A stretch of 64,000 bases of DNA, from NCBI GenBank assembly GCA_965644295.1, contig CBFFRP010000141.1, forward strand, positions 248,001 through 312,000, written 5' to 3'. The notes beneath the pieces were generated by a model. That model worked only from the letters and a program-made list of their open reading frames with translations, was not told the origin of the DNA and searched no databases. Source of the DNA: Paraphysomonas bandaiensis. Taxonomy: Eukaryota > Chrysophyceae. Positions 13,160 through 24,723 of the stretch are shown here, one piece after another; within the stretch, counting starts at the first letter, position 1, and the number at the start of each line of letters is the position of its first letter. A program made the translations under genes and the position numbers.

Positions 13160-15422
13160 TTACAACTTGTGGCCGTTATTAATACGAATATAGCAATTGT
13201 CACACACACGAACCAATTCCTGAAATCCGTATTTCAATACAGGTGCCCTTTTCCGGGAGCAATTGTCACAGTAGATACCGCCACAACTCCGACAGTGGTG
13301 ACGCCCACGAAAGACAAACATAAAGAGACTTCCACACTCCATGCATTTGTCAGTATCACCATCGTCGATCCACTTCCTCCCAACAAGAACGGCGAAGTGT
13401 CTGCCTCCAGCAGCGATGGACTTGGCATCCTTATCAGAGTAATCCTCCATCCGTGTGAGTATAACGTCTGAAGGGATTTGTCCGAGAATATGCATGAATC
13501 CAGTCTCCGTCAAATAGAGAACATTCGTTCCACCACATGCCACGTCAATCACTGATTGGTCCGCTCCTGTTCCCTCCGCTTCACCTCCAGAGCTACTGCT
13601 GCTGGGGACATCCACAGCGAAAGGAGTGGCAACGTTCGGTGAGTTAGAATCACTAGAAACTGCTACACCTGCCCCCCATACATAAAGGCGACTCTCTTCA
13701 TTTCCTGCGTCAAGTATGCAAGCAGTGTGTGCTGCACCACACGACACTGCCAGAGGTGTCTTTCGACATAAAAAATCCACGACCTTTGGCTGGCTGCAGC
13801 TTAGGAAGTTTTCATGCCCTAGTTGTCCACACTCGCCCCATCCCCAGGTTAGCACAACTGGTTGTTCGTGTCCGCTCTGAGTTACTTCTTGACCCCTGTA
13901 TATTTATGTCATTAGTCTAAATATACACAGAAATAAAAGCTAAACCTGTATGAGTCATCCAACATCTCCGCATACACTTCTTCATCGTCCCCAGTACTCA
14001 TGGAACGGTTCAAAAAGGATTTGGTATGCGTAGAATCCGCGATAATGGCCATGTGGAATCCACCACAAGCCACTATACGCACAGAGTATGAGGAGGCTAG
14101 ACTTGAGACAAGAGTTGGGGACAGACGGTTGTCATGATCGCCATGGCCAAGATTACCTGCACCGTGCGTAAGATAACAAATGGACACTGCTACTGGGAAT
14201 CACCATAAATATTGCCGCCCCAGGTATACAGCAGCCCAGGTGAGGATCCACCGTTGTTTACCACGCATGCAGAGCTCTGGTCTCCCGCTGCTACAGACAC
14301 AACCCTCGACGCCTTATTTTCTCCGCTACTGGGAATCTGAACTTCCACCGGCAGTATACTGTCCTCTCTTGTTCCAGTTCCCAACTAAGCCAGTCGCCAA
14401 ATAGTTAACACAAAGCCAAGAACATATACGAGAGTGTACCTGTCCAGAAGCGTTACAACCCGTTGCGAAAAGTCGGGCGTCCCTGGTGACAAAAAGAGTG
14501 TGTGCTGCACCACAAGCTACTGTATCCACAGATACAACCCCACGCAGAGATTCCACACATTGGGGAAGTAGCACATGATCAAATATTCCATTAAAATTTT
14601 TGGGAGCGATACCAAGTCTTCCACTGTTGGCATTTCCCCAGGCGTAGCACTCTCCAGTCTTTGAAACGGCAACGGTGTGGCTCTCTCCACATCTCACTAC
14701 CTTTACGTCCACATCTTTATCAATCAACTCTCGTATTTTCTGAGTGCACAATGAGTTAATATACTTTGAGCTATTAGCAAAAAGCCTAACCTTTGGGTGG
14801 TCGATATCTTTCAAATTTTCAGGTCGGTCAGCATGACCCAGCTGGCCCCAGGACGAGTCACCCCAAGTACAGAGGTCCAAGTGTGCATTCATTTGCTTTC
14901 TTAGGTTTGATACGTCTACCATTTTCATTGACGCTTGGGTGGATGTAATATCACTATCAAGTTCAGACGCAGAGGCAGAGACGGTTTCCTTGTTCTCAAT
15001 GAGCCACTGTAACCCACTCACCCAAGTTTCAATTTCATTGATATCTTTGCAAACAACGTCAAGAGTTTTCTCTTCCGGAGAATTGGGGTCAAGCCTATAG
15101 TACAATGAAAAGCTTAAATGCTCCGGGTGGTTTCTTTTCATATTTTTCTGAAATACAGCTGATTCCTGACCCATTTTTAATCTTGTCATCGCAGATATTT
15201 TGACTGTATTAACAACAAGTTATACAAGTACTGTTCATATGTATAATCCTTACTTTGAGTTGGTACATTTTTCTTCTTGTCCGAGTGCCATATTAACTTC
15301 GATCGACAAGAACTAAGAAAGAAATATCTGAAATGAGGTGCCCCTTGTTGACCATATTTCAATAGAGGTGTGGGTTGTTGCATAGTAGTGAATACAGACG
15401 GATGAGGCTCTGGTGACGGCAT
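13160..15422 (-). CDS. PH-RCC1-FYVE domain protein (plant PRAF-like)
   Basis: Five exons: 15254-15422, 14440-15203, 14204-14384, 13946-14156 and 13160-13895; introns of 47-55 nt. Total 686 residues. The N-terminal PH domain starts in exon 1 (HFRYFFLSSCRSKLIWHS) and ends in exon 2 (CKDINEIETWVSGLQWLI). At least six RCC1 repeats follow (e.g. CTWGDSSWGQLGHAD, CYAWGNANSGRLG, LTWGWGECGQLGHEN). The C-terminal FYVE zinc finger has CMEC, the basic RHHCRSCGGIYCDNC core and RVCDNC. In this family FYVE and PH bind phosphoinositides (FYVE typically PI3P on endosomes) and RCC1-type propellers can act on small GTPases. The order PH, RCC1, FYVE is that of plant PRAF proteins, though the plant C-terminal BRX motif is not seen. 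Confidence 0.93.
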
Positions 15423-15765
15423 GGTATATACTTCGTAAATAATAGATATAGTGAGGGGATTAGCTATAGAGAGTTTGATTAATTGAGTAGAGTGTACTGG
15501 CGAATAGTGAAGGTATTGTATCCTCTCTTAATAACACAGCTCGATATATACAGAGTACTAGGAGTGGATATGACTTAAAAGTGGCGATTCTTGGGACTTT
15601 ATTATCTCCATACTATGCAGATATTGGGCTTATATATCCTAAAAAATTCATATCACAGGATAGTAATCACCCTTTTTGAGTACAGTTTGTAGAGGTTTCC
15701 AATATATAGTACAGTATTTTAGTATTTTATAATACATTCCCAAAAACAATAACTACAAAAAAGTG

Positions 15766-15882
15766 GCAAAAAACAGCAAAAAAGGTATGCGACTGCTGCA
15801 GGATTCGAACCTGCGCGGGAATTTCCCAATGGATTTCTAGTCCATCTCCTTAACCACTCGGACAAACAGTCAAGTTGTTGAA
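15766..15882. repeat. 117-bp duplicated block, copy 1 (contains tRNA-Ser)
   Basis: Identical by eye over 117 bp to 16155-16271. It covers the tRNA, its oligo-T terminator and 12 bp of 5' flank. Sequence outside the block differs. Confidence 0.9.
15790..15871 (-). tRNA. tRNA-Ser(AGA)
   Basis: Read on the minus strand it gives a full cloverleaf with a long variable arm typical of Ser: acceptor GACTGTT/AGCAGTC, D-arm with GAGTGGTTAAGG, anticodon AGA in GACTAGAAATC, variable arm TTGGGAAATTCCCGC, T-arm GGTTCGAATCC, discriminator G. 82 nt, no intron. An oligo-T run follows (TTTTTT within 20 nt), a Pol III terminator. Confidence 0.96.
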
Positions 15883-16154
15883 TGTAGGGTGGAAAACTAT
15901 CAAATATATACATATTTTATAACTGTTATATGTAAGCTATGAACGACAAGTACTATTCATAGTCAATACTCTGTACATACCACAACGACAACTTAAAAGA
16001 GTAGTAAAAACAGTGTGAGACCATGAATCTTCAATGGAAGCAAATGTGACTTACATCAATAGAGATGATAGTCAATTAAAGCAGAAGTTTCGAAATACAC
16101 AGTACAATAATTGCCAATTCGGAGTTCTACATCCCCAAAAAATTAGAAAAAACT

Positions 16155-16271
16155 GCAAAAAACAGCAAAAAAGGTATGCGACTGCTGCAGGATTCGAACC
16201 TGCGCGGGAATTTCCCAATGGATTTCTAGTCCATCTCCTTAACCACTCGGACAAACAGTCAAGTTGTTGAA
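16155..16271. repeat. 117-bp duplicated block, copy 2 (contains tRNA-Ser)
   Basis: Second copy of the block at 15766-15882, same orientation, starts 389 bp apart. The lack of visible differences suggests recent duplication or gene conversion. Confidence 0.9.
16179..16260 (-). tRNA. tRNA-Ser(AGA), second copy
   Basis: Same 82-nt tRNA as 15790-15871 with no visible difference, the same T-run terminator and the same 5' flank. Confidence 0.96.
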
Positions 16272-16466
16272 GACTGCAATTAAATATACTATATATAAAG
16301 GTTATATATAAATATACTATATATAAAGGTTATATATATATCAGTGTGTATAGGAGTATTGTACCACATGCATCACATTAACACACTCATATATACTTAA
16401 TCACACGACTATACACACTCTCTCTTAAATAACCCTCCTATCCCTCTATTCCTCCTATAAATACTC

Positions 16467-18138
16467 ATGTTATCATCTCTATTCCTTCACTGTATACTAG
16501 TGTTTCTATGTATATCTAGCTATATAGCTGTAGCCGTGGACTGTAATCAAACATCATGTGTACAGTGTGCAGAGAATGGATGTCGCTGGTGTCCAGATAC
16601 TGGATGTCATCATACACATTCAATACAAGGATGTAGTGGAGAAGAAGGATATGATTATGAAGATACATGTCCAGGTAGAGTATATACACTGTAGACACAC
16701 AGACATACATACATATATGTATATATATGAGGGTCTAACTGTTGTTATAGTCACATGGAATGATACTCCTGAGTTTCTCTCTAATTGGATGGGTGAGATG
16801 TCGGATATTATTGGTGAATTATGCCTCTTAGATCTATCGCTTCCTGGCACCCATGATACTCTTACATACCATCTGTCGACAATAGTTTCAGATGGGGGAG
16901 CTGATGATTTCATCAAATTGGCTGAAGTACTACATGAATATGAATCCGTTATTCCCGATGGAATTGAAGATTTCATTCGTCAACAAAGTCAAACTCAAGT
17001 TCTCAATATTACCTCACAACTGGATAATGGAATTAGATTTCTAGATATCCGGCAGATGTTGGAATATAGCGATGAGAACCCGGAGTGGCATTCTCTTCAC
17101 TTTATGGAGTCCATTGAAACCTCGATTGCTTACTTCACAGAAATCCGTGAGTGGATGGACGCACATCCAAGTGAGGTAGTTGTTTTGTGGCTCAGTAAAC
17201 ACGGTAGCACTTGTAAAGTCGGTGAAGATCAATATCCCAACGTTTCAGTTGAAGAGAAGCAAGCCTTTTGGGCAACTATTAAAGACATATTTTCGGGCAT
17301 AATCACAGACTTTTCTGTGACTTCTATCAACGAGACATCAATCTCTACGATGTTGTCACGTAATCACCGGGCCGTTTTTTATGTTAGTGATTATGAAGAA
17401 TTCACTGGCTCATCGAAGTATGCCTTGGACGGGTGTTTAATTGACAATAAATTATCTCCAGGTATTGATGATGAAGTGAATTCGAAAGATTGGGAACTTG
17501 AACAATTCAAGAATGCAAATGCAACAAAGGCCGCAGATAAGGCAGAACAGAAACTTTTCTTGATATCGCTGTCTACAGGCATACCAGACACCCAAATTGA
17601 GAAGGCAGCGAAGATTAAGTTTCTTCCGTCCTCAGAAGAAGATGTTGCCGAATGTGCAGCTGCATTCAATATCCCCGGTATGAATTGGTGCCCTCAAACG
17701 TTGCTGGACTGTGCACAGCTGGAGAATTACTACAAGCAAATTACGTTAGAAGAGGTGATTTCTCAAGTCGACTATGGGTTTCCGAATGCTATCTATATCA
17801 ATGCCATAGACTGGGAGGGTACAATTCGTACAGGTACTGAAGTACTTTGGGGTGGACAAAGAGACGGAAGCGACCCGAATCATCAGACGTCTGCCTACGC
17901 TTATGTTGGTAAGTGATACGTTTTGTTTATTTGGTATATCCGATTTCCTGCCAATAAGTAAATGTCTGACTATTTTTCGATAGACACGATGCTTCTCTAT
18001 AACCTAAGAGTTGCTTGTGGAGGCGATGAAAATGGTCAATGTGGTGTTTTAAAGTCAACACTTGAGGCTCGGCGAAGTAAGTATCCCGCTCAGTACTGGG
18101 ATGATGTTACTTTTGGGAGGTTGGTGGACTGGCCATAG
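16467..18138 (+). CDS. Secreted PI-PLC X-domain-like phosphodiesterase
   Basis: Three exons: 16467-16674, 16751-17908 and 17984-18138, with introns of 76 and 75 nt; 506 residues. Signal peptide at 1-23 (LFLHCILVFLCISSYIAVA), then a Cys-rich PSI-like module (CNQTSCVQCAENGCRWC), then a PLC X-like TIM-barrel: LCLLDLSLPGTHDTL (likely catalytic His ~103), IRFLDIRQ, WHSLHF (second His ~182), AHPSEVVVLWLSKHG. The final exon is Cys-containing and ends FGRLVDWP. It resembles the PLCXD/bacterial-type group without the Y domain, EF-hands or C2 of cytosolic PI-PLCs. A role in cleaving inositol phospholipids or GPI-type substrates outside the cell or in the secretory path is inference. Confidence 0.88.
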
Positions 18139-18734
18139 TGACCATGAGATTTGCACTGTGTGTAATGCATCCATCCAAGCGCTCTCAATCCAGGCAAAAG
18201 TAAATGCCGTTATTATTCGTCTTAAGTGGTAGCATATCATTTCTATTAAGAATGCGAATTACATTACTGTGGAATCAACAGGTGCAATATTGCTCCGCAG
18301 AACTTATGAAGTGCTTGATTGATGAAAATTTATTGTGGATAATTATTTTTAAATTTTATATCGTCTCACGTTATGTCTAGCGAAAAGGATATGTTAGTCG
18401 ATTGACCCACACATTATATACAATTATGAAATTAGATATACCTTCAAACACAACATCTATGGGGGTTATTTTCCGTGAGATGTAGCGAGCCTCACGGCAA
18501 AACTAAATTGAAAGAGAAATCAACGGCACGCGAATAATGAATTAATATATTATTAAGAACTTGTTCAATATGACTGACTCGTTAATTATTTAGGAATCTA
18601 TCAAGATAATATTTTAAACTGAGGTTTATATTTACTCGTTGTGTGTAGATACTCGATATCGAAATTAGTGATGAGAAAGTCATTTCATCAAAGCGAATCT
18701 GCGGTATCATAGAAAGCTGCATCTATCATTATCA

Positions 18735-18815
18735 AGTATGTCTAGCATTCAACTCTAGCCACTATTTTGGTGCAGGTTTTTAACGCCTATTGCTAAATAA
18801 CAAGACTTTTAATAA
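18735..18815 (+). repeat. Dispersed repeat family A, copy 1
   Basis: Begins AGTATGTCTAGCATTCAACT, continues GGTGCAGGTTTTTAACGCC and ends CAAGACTTTTAATA. The best match is 19225-19290. Not recognised as a known family. Confidence 0.75.
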
Positions 18816-19224
18816 TCTATCATTATCACATTATCACCATCTATGCATCATAATGAACAATATTTTCAGTAAAAATATGTAATGATCAAGTGTGAAGGTG
18901 GCTTTATCTGACTCGACAAGAAATGTGATGCTCTTCTTAATATAATGAATGATTCAATTCCAAATAGTGCTTAGCAAATACTACCATGATAAATACGATC
19001 TCTTCTAGCTGCTATACAACACATGTTTTGAGCAGAGTGCTCGTGTGTTCCCATCAGTGTACATATATACCGAACTGCGTGTGAATTTCTGTAAACACAA
19101 TAGTGCAGCCATTCCAAAATTAATGGTAGGACACACGAGCATGGCGACGCACAAGCAGCTTCCGTAGCGGTAAATAGTAGGATAATAGAATTTGTATTGA
19201 TTAGTTACGGGTAGAGGTCTAACT

Positions 19225-19290
19225 AGTATGTCTAGCATTCAACTAGCCACTACATTGGTGCAGGTTCTTAACGCCTATATTGCTACTAGC
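19225..19290 (+). repeat. Dispersed repeat family A, copy 2
   Basis: Shares the same start and the GGTGCAGGTT(C/T)TTAACGCCTAT core with 18735-18815. Shorter related bits occur at 19365-19380 (AAAAGACTTTTAATA), 20154-20184, 21400-21418 and 21737-21770. Confidence 0.75.
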
Positions 19291-19853
19291 AAAAAGTTGT
19301 CATTAGACCAGGTCGCCCCCAGTTGACCAGGTTTGGTCATGCCACAGACTTTAAATAAAAAGACTTTTAATACACAGAGTGTCGCTCTTTCGGGAACACG
19401 TTTGTGGATATTTCTAGCTGTGATTCAAGTGAGTGAATGAGGTGTGTGCTAAAATGAATCCAATAAAATTTAGAAGATCTGTCACTCTTCTGCTAAATAA
19501 TGTTGAGTAAATAGTATGTGCAATGTGATGTATATGCACCAAATTCTATTCTTTCGTAAATATAACACATGTATGTCAAGGAACCCATCATCAAGGCAGT
19601 AAGTTACTACAGTTGTGAGGTGGTCTCACAGTTGTATTAACTTTAGCTCGCTGTTTCATAAAATAGATATTTATCTACAACTGTAGAAAGTTTAAGCTGG
19701 CTAAAATACTTCTCCTCCAATGTGTGTATCTTTCGAAACAACAATCCTGTTGTAATTAATACAACTGCGGCATGACTTCACAGGCGTATCAATGCACAAC
19801 TTTAGCCCAATTAATTTTAAGACACTTACCCTTAGGGGTCGTATGTCGTATAT

Positions 19854-20105
19854 ATGCGGTATTGTTCTGATTATTGTTGTGCGTTGTTACTATACACTGT
19901 ACTAACTGCTTATGATCCTTCACCTGCTTATGATCCTCCACCTACTAGCAATGTGCCCCCAGCGGCTGTTGCCGCGTCGTTTCCGAGCATAGGTACTAAT
20001 ACTACTGTAAGTAGTAGTGGTAAAGATAGCTATATGCGTATGCAATGTATCCGAAATCAGGCTATTCGGTTGGAGCGTTTGCAGTCTCAAGCGAAGCAGA
20101 TGTAG
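19854..20105 (+). pseudogene. Pro/Thr-rich ORF fragment, possible orphan C-terminal exon
   Basis: 83 codons. The last 60 look coding: two YDPSPAYDPPP-like units, then VPPAAVAASFPSIG and a basic tail CIRNQAIRLERLQSQAKQM before TAG. The first 20 codons do not look like a natural N-terminus. No upstream exon found. May be a relic of a gene or of a mobile element. Confidence 0.25.
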
Positions 20106-20234
20106 CTATATGAGAATATGATATTACAAAACACAAGTAATAATAGCAGGGCCGACTTTTAACGCAATAAATACTGCTAATAACAACTATACTTGCGACT
20201 TTTTCTTTATCTTTAACCTCGCAGATACAAATTA

Positions 20235-20311
20235 CAGTAAAATAATAACTCAATACTTATATATGAAACCTGGTGAAATTGCTTTACCAGGTTTTGGTAT
20301 TACCTCGACTT
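20235..20311 (+). repeat. Hairpin-bearing dispersed repeat B, partial copy
   Basis: 77 bp nearly identical to 39412-39488. It contains the perfect inverted repeat AAACCTGGT/ACCAGGTTT and ends GGTATTACCTCGACTT. The matching left arm present at 39.39 kb is missing here, so the copy is truncated or diverged on that side. Confidence 0.85.
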
Positions 20312-20699
20312 CTATAGTTGCTAAAACTGCATGGCATTCAAGTCTTCTAGTCTTCGACTTAAACTCAAGTAGTCCTCTAACAATAGTGCCTACAAAGTTA
20401 TACAATTGTTTTTAGAGACTAAGTGCTATTAAAATGGTATTTGTCGTTGGATTTTTTAATGAGACAAAATCTAGCTTATATTTTTATTTTTTTTACACAG
20501 TTTACAGCTGAATGTTATGGCTACTAATAGAATAATATTCGATTCTACAAACCATTCCCTGATAGAGTGTTCCTCTGCATGGGGTTTCAGAGTGCTGGAG
20601 AGTCTCTGAATAACGTATACCATACAAATAGCAATTAGCCAAAATATATTATTTTCTTATTCATGATGATAATAATAAAATTAAATCGACAATACTACT

Positions 20700-21950
20700 A
20701 ACACAACGGCAAATACGTTAGGAGAGCAGCCATGAGAGCTGCAGCAGTTGAACTAACCCCACCGAAGCATATGGATTGATTTTCAGTCAAATCCAATGGA
20801 GTCATGAACTTGACCTCCAGATCAAACCCCCGACCCCACCAACACCACAGTTCAAGGAGATCAATTATTCACACAATACAAGCCCAACTCCAGCTATATG
20901 ACACTCACCCCCACAGGCATACAAAAAGAAATTTTTACAGACATCTCCTTTACTAAAACTCAAATAACCCCTGCTGACATGTGTTGGGAGACACTTACGA
21001 CAGCCCTACTACCACCCATAACGGGGGAGATCACCACACTACCATGATTATCCGGCCTGCGACACCACAGCACACTTTCCCAGCAGGTCTCACCCATACA
21101 TATAACATATATATGAAACCGTCAGCATGACAGCGCAGTGGCCTCTTTTTCATCTCCCCGCATCCTATTATCCCCATATGATGGACAGATTGCCAAGCTG
21201 TACACGCACGAATAACAGAAACCCATTTCCATCGCCGACGCGCTCCCGGTAGAAAACTACTGGGAATTCTATACGAATGCATAACCACCACAACATGGGC
21301 CCGCTCTCACCCCGAGCAGAAAACACTGGAGATTTGAAGTTCATTATATAATATATATATCTTTATTGCCCTCAGCGGTGAAAGCTACAGACACTCGACT
21401 ACACTGGTGCAGGTTTGACAAATACCTCCTTTTACTGACAGCAAATTCATGCTAAATGATGCTGCCGACTTTAATAGTCATCAACAAGGTCTCCTTCAGT
21501 ACACACGACAGCGAGACTGTGACTAAGCATCCCAAACCAGGAGAGCCCCAGCTACTCTATTGGACGAAAAGTGGTTCACGATTACCACACAAACTACAAC
21601 CCTCAGAAGTATATCCCACTCTATGACCACATTCGAGAAACCGCATATATATAAGGCACTAATCCTACGAAATCGGGAGGAACCGCGCTAAAGGCAACTT
21701 AGGGACCGACGACATCACGGCAGGATAAATTAGTTTTGACTTTTAAACGCCTATTTTTGCTAATAATAAGATATTGACTTTTATGACAAGCAAATGCACG
21801 GACTGTTTCCTCCCCGCAGACACTCTACCCATCCAGACATCACAAGTCTGCGCAAAGATGCCTTCCAAGCTCTCGAAACCACTCTAGAAAAATTAATAAA
21901 ACACGGACGTCACTACACTAGCAGTTGTGGGAATGTTACTCAATAAAACG
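20700..21950. other. C-rich island with short open frames of unknown origin
   Basis: Base use differs sharply from the surroundings (C-rich plus strand). Open stretches include about 20812-21043 (+; GDQLFTQYKPNSSYMTLTPT, ending LLPPITGEITTLP) and 21794-21946 (+; MHGLFPPRRHSTHP, then LRKDAFQALETTLEKLIKHG). Stops and frame changes separate them. Looks like a decayed coding element, but I recognise no domain. Confidence 0.4.
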
Positions 21951-22522
21951 ATAGATAGACCGCACAGTTGAGATGCACATCCCTATAATTACAACATCCC
22001 TAGCTACGACGAGCACACAGTAATAATCAGATCTTTAATACCTACTAACACAACTCTGATGAAATGGCTTCAGAGCTTCTCATAATACGTAAATTTGTAT
22101 AACAATTGTAGTCCACAATATAATAACCCTAGCTCTGTACAGCCATCAATAATAATCAGAAATTAATACTAATTCGTATCAAGAGTTGATATAGACAGTA
22201 AGGCAATCCATTATAACCGCAATGTTCATCGTTACAGAGCAAGATATATGACCAGCAAAGAGTGACTATGAAATTAATATTATCATAGAAACATGTATTA
22301 TAAAGATCTATACATAAATAGCGTTATAATCAACGTAATTACATACATGGCATTCTCATATCCAGGTTCGTTGCAGTTGTATATATTTCTCTCTAGGTTT
22401 GTCTACAGTGATTTCATGATGAAGTAATCTCTCATGATCGTGTACTTTTCATAACCGCCTACTGATACTAAATTTGAAATGGCACATACAAAGTACTGTG
22501 ATGTACATCAATCAATTCCTCT

Positions 22523-24459
22523 CTAAAGGTATAAGAGAATTTCTTGTTTCATCTGAAAAACTAAATTAGATAAATATATCTGGGTACTACAAGTTTTACT
22601 TACACTAGACCTGATATCGTCGCTTACTAGAAGTGGCATTTTCTCAATCTCCATAATGAGGCCACCATTAGCTTCACCTCCTCTAGAGATTTCCCTGCTA
22701 GGATCCCGAACTTCTGCAAGGAAAGGGTGTTGCAGTGCATCATCCACAGTGATCCTTTTACTGGGGTTAAACTGTAGCATTGAACTTAGAAGATCAATGG
22801 CCTCTCGTGGCGCTCCCCTGTACATCCGCGACAAGTCCTACATGTTGTGCGTACAGCTCCATGTCAGAGATAACTGTAATACTCGAACTCAACTGATATT
22901 TACCTCTGCTTGCCGTTTAGGTAGTCCACGTAAAAATTTCTCAGTTTTGGGGTGCCTGATCTCAGAGATATCCTCTTCGCTTGGTGTACCAATCACATCG
23001 AAGATAGTATTCAGTTGGTCAAACCTATCAACCGGCTTCTCCTGCATTTTACTAAAGCTTCCGGAAGGCGACTGTCCGTCATAGCTGTTTTTGCTTAGAG
23101 ATGGACAAGAGTTTCCCGGGAAGAGGGGCGTTCGGTTTTGGTAGTCGGGAACGCTTTCAGCCTGCATGCCCAACATCTCTGCCAGCACGCATCCCACGGA
23201 CCACATGTCCACTGCCTTCGAATAATCACGTAGAAGTATCAGCTCAGGCGCACGATACCAGCGGGTGACGACATGGTGTGTGAGCTGGCGGGTGACTGGT
23301 GTAGGTACTTCGCAGGCCTCGCACTTTCCACCCTCTCCTGGTGGCACACTCTGCTCAAGGCTAACATCTCGATCCTCGTTGACGCTGCGACCGAACAGAG
23401 CCTCTACGGCAGTGTCACGCTCCTTCGCCGCACTCCCTGGGCTACCACTGGAATCCAATTCATTGGAGGTGGGATTAATAACGCGGGAGAGGCCAAAGTC
23501 GCAGATTTTGAGAGTACAGTCTTCGTACAGAAGGATGTTCGCCGGCTTCAGATCTGTAGACACATAAAATAACCATGTCACAGTATCTTTGCAGTATCAC
23601 TACCTCGGTGAATAACGTTGGCTGAGTGGATGTACTTTAGCCCTAACAGTATCTGATAGAGAAAAGTCTGAACATGGGCGATAGAAAGGTACTGGGCGGA
23701 CATGAGAAGCTTGTGAAGGTCAGTATCAACATACTCAAACACCAAATAGAGGTCATCCAGAGATGTGTCTGGTTCAAGCGCACAAGTTCGCGTCCGCTTA
23801 CGAGCGGTCGAATTCGGGGTATCCATCCGTAAATGTATCTTATCAGAATGTTTAGTCGGATCCAGTTTAGGAGCTTTGACATCGAGGAGGCGGATTATAT
23901 TAGGGTGCTTCATGTGCCTGTATAGAATTCAAACATGAACATAAACCAAACAAACCAAACCAACAAACCTTAAAATAAATATCTCTCTGTATATTCTTTT
24001 CGCATCAGTGGAACTATCAAATATATTCTGGATTCTTTTAATCGCAACCAACGTATTCGTCCTGTACTTCATTACACCAACACAAGAACTAGTCTTAAAA
24101 GAATACACTTACCTTTGATCTAATGCTTGTGAAACTTCCCCATATGATCCTCGTCCAATAACCCGCTTAATAGTATAATGATCATCAATATCCCATCCAT
24201 TGAGTTGTACTCCAGGTGGTGGTGGAGGATCAAAGACTGAAGCAGCACTATCTGATCGATCAGCTGGTGTGGGTAAATCACCAAAACACATTGATCCATC
24301 ATTCATATCATTCGAATAATGAAATGGTGTGGTAAATCCACTCATACCACTACCATCTGATGTCGATCGATTATATAAAGCCATATCACATGTATCTGAT
24401 ATATCCATTGATGAAAGAGATGTCATTAATTTATCACGATGATAAGAATTAGGTTTCAT
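22523..24459 (-). CDS. MAPK-like CMGC protein kinase with non-canonical activation loop
   Basis: Six exons: 24113-24459, 23969-24061, 23604-23917, 22904-23553, 22604-22837, 22523-22552; introns 49-66 nt; 555 residues. N-terminal ~85 residues are Ser/Met-rich and look disordered. Kinase motifs: GRGSYGEV glycine loop, TLVAIKRI Lys, [13 protein letters not shown] catalytic loop, [33 protein letters not shown]. The gap between DFG and APE is expanded by about 50 residues (Ser/Glu-rich). The MAPK TxY site reads [12 protein letters not shown], so Tyr is replaced by His. The last intron (22553-22603, 51 nt) is a multiple of three without stops and could be retained. Likely a stress or proliferation signalling kinase; substrate unknown. 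Confidence 0.92.
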
Positions 24460-24723
24460 ATCTGATTTTAATTGTTAATATGAGTATGATTGTGTTGTAT
24501 GAGGGTTACTGCTATATATATATATATATACATACATACTATAGAAACAAGTGAATCTTTTCATATCATAACTACAGCAGATCCTACTGTATAAGAGCTC
24601 GCAGGTACTGTATATGTACTGAGGTACGTGGATGTGTGTAAGGTACTTGTATTTTATAGGAATACTATGGAATATGACACAGAATTCTATATTTATTTTG
24701 TGACATCTTTTCGAAACTATTAA

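Larger units (their letters stand above)
15423..16466. other. Intergenic region carrying two tRNA-Ser genes
   Basis: Divergent spacer between the PH-RCC1-FYVE (-) and PLC-X (+) genes. Besides the two tRNAs and their duplicated flanks it holds AT-rich sequence with a direct repeat of AAATATACTATATATAAAGGTTATATATA (two copies, 16282-16340), a likely TATA-rich part of the PLC-X promoter. Confidence 0.5.
18139..22522. other. 4.4-kb gene-poor, repeat-rich region
   Basis: No convincing gene. It holds copies of a dispersed repeat (18735-18815, 19225-19290, fragments near 20154, 21400 and 21737), a hairpin repeat shared with 39.4 kb (20235-20311), a Pro/Thr-rich ORF fragment (19854-20105), and a C-rich island with short Thr/Pro-rich open frames (about 20.7-21.95 kb). 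A small inverted repeat CCGTGAG/CTCACGG lies at about 18472-18496. Confidence 0.55.

Noticed and set aside
15719-16270. ORFs containing EWLRRWTRNPLGNSRAGSNP
   Set aside because: Common artefact of translating a tRNA-Ser gene; the tRNAs explain the sequence.
16558-16750. Unspliced N-terminal extension of the PLC-X frame (MYSVQRMDVAGVQIL)
   Set aside because: The spliced exon 16467-16674 gives a signal peptide and Cys module in another frame, with correct phase, which is far more protein-like.
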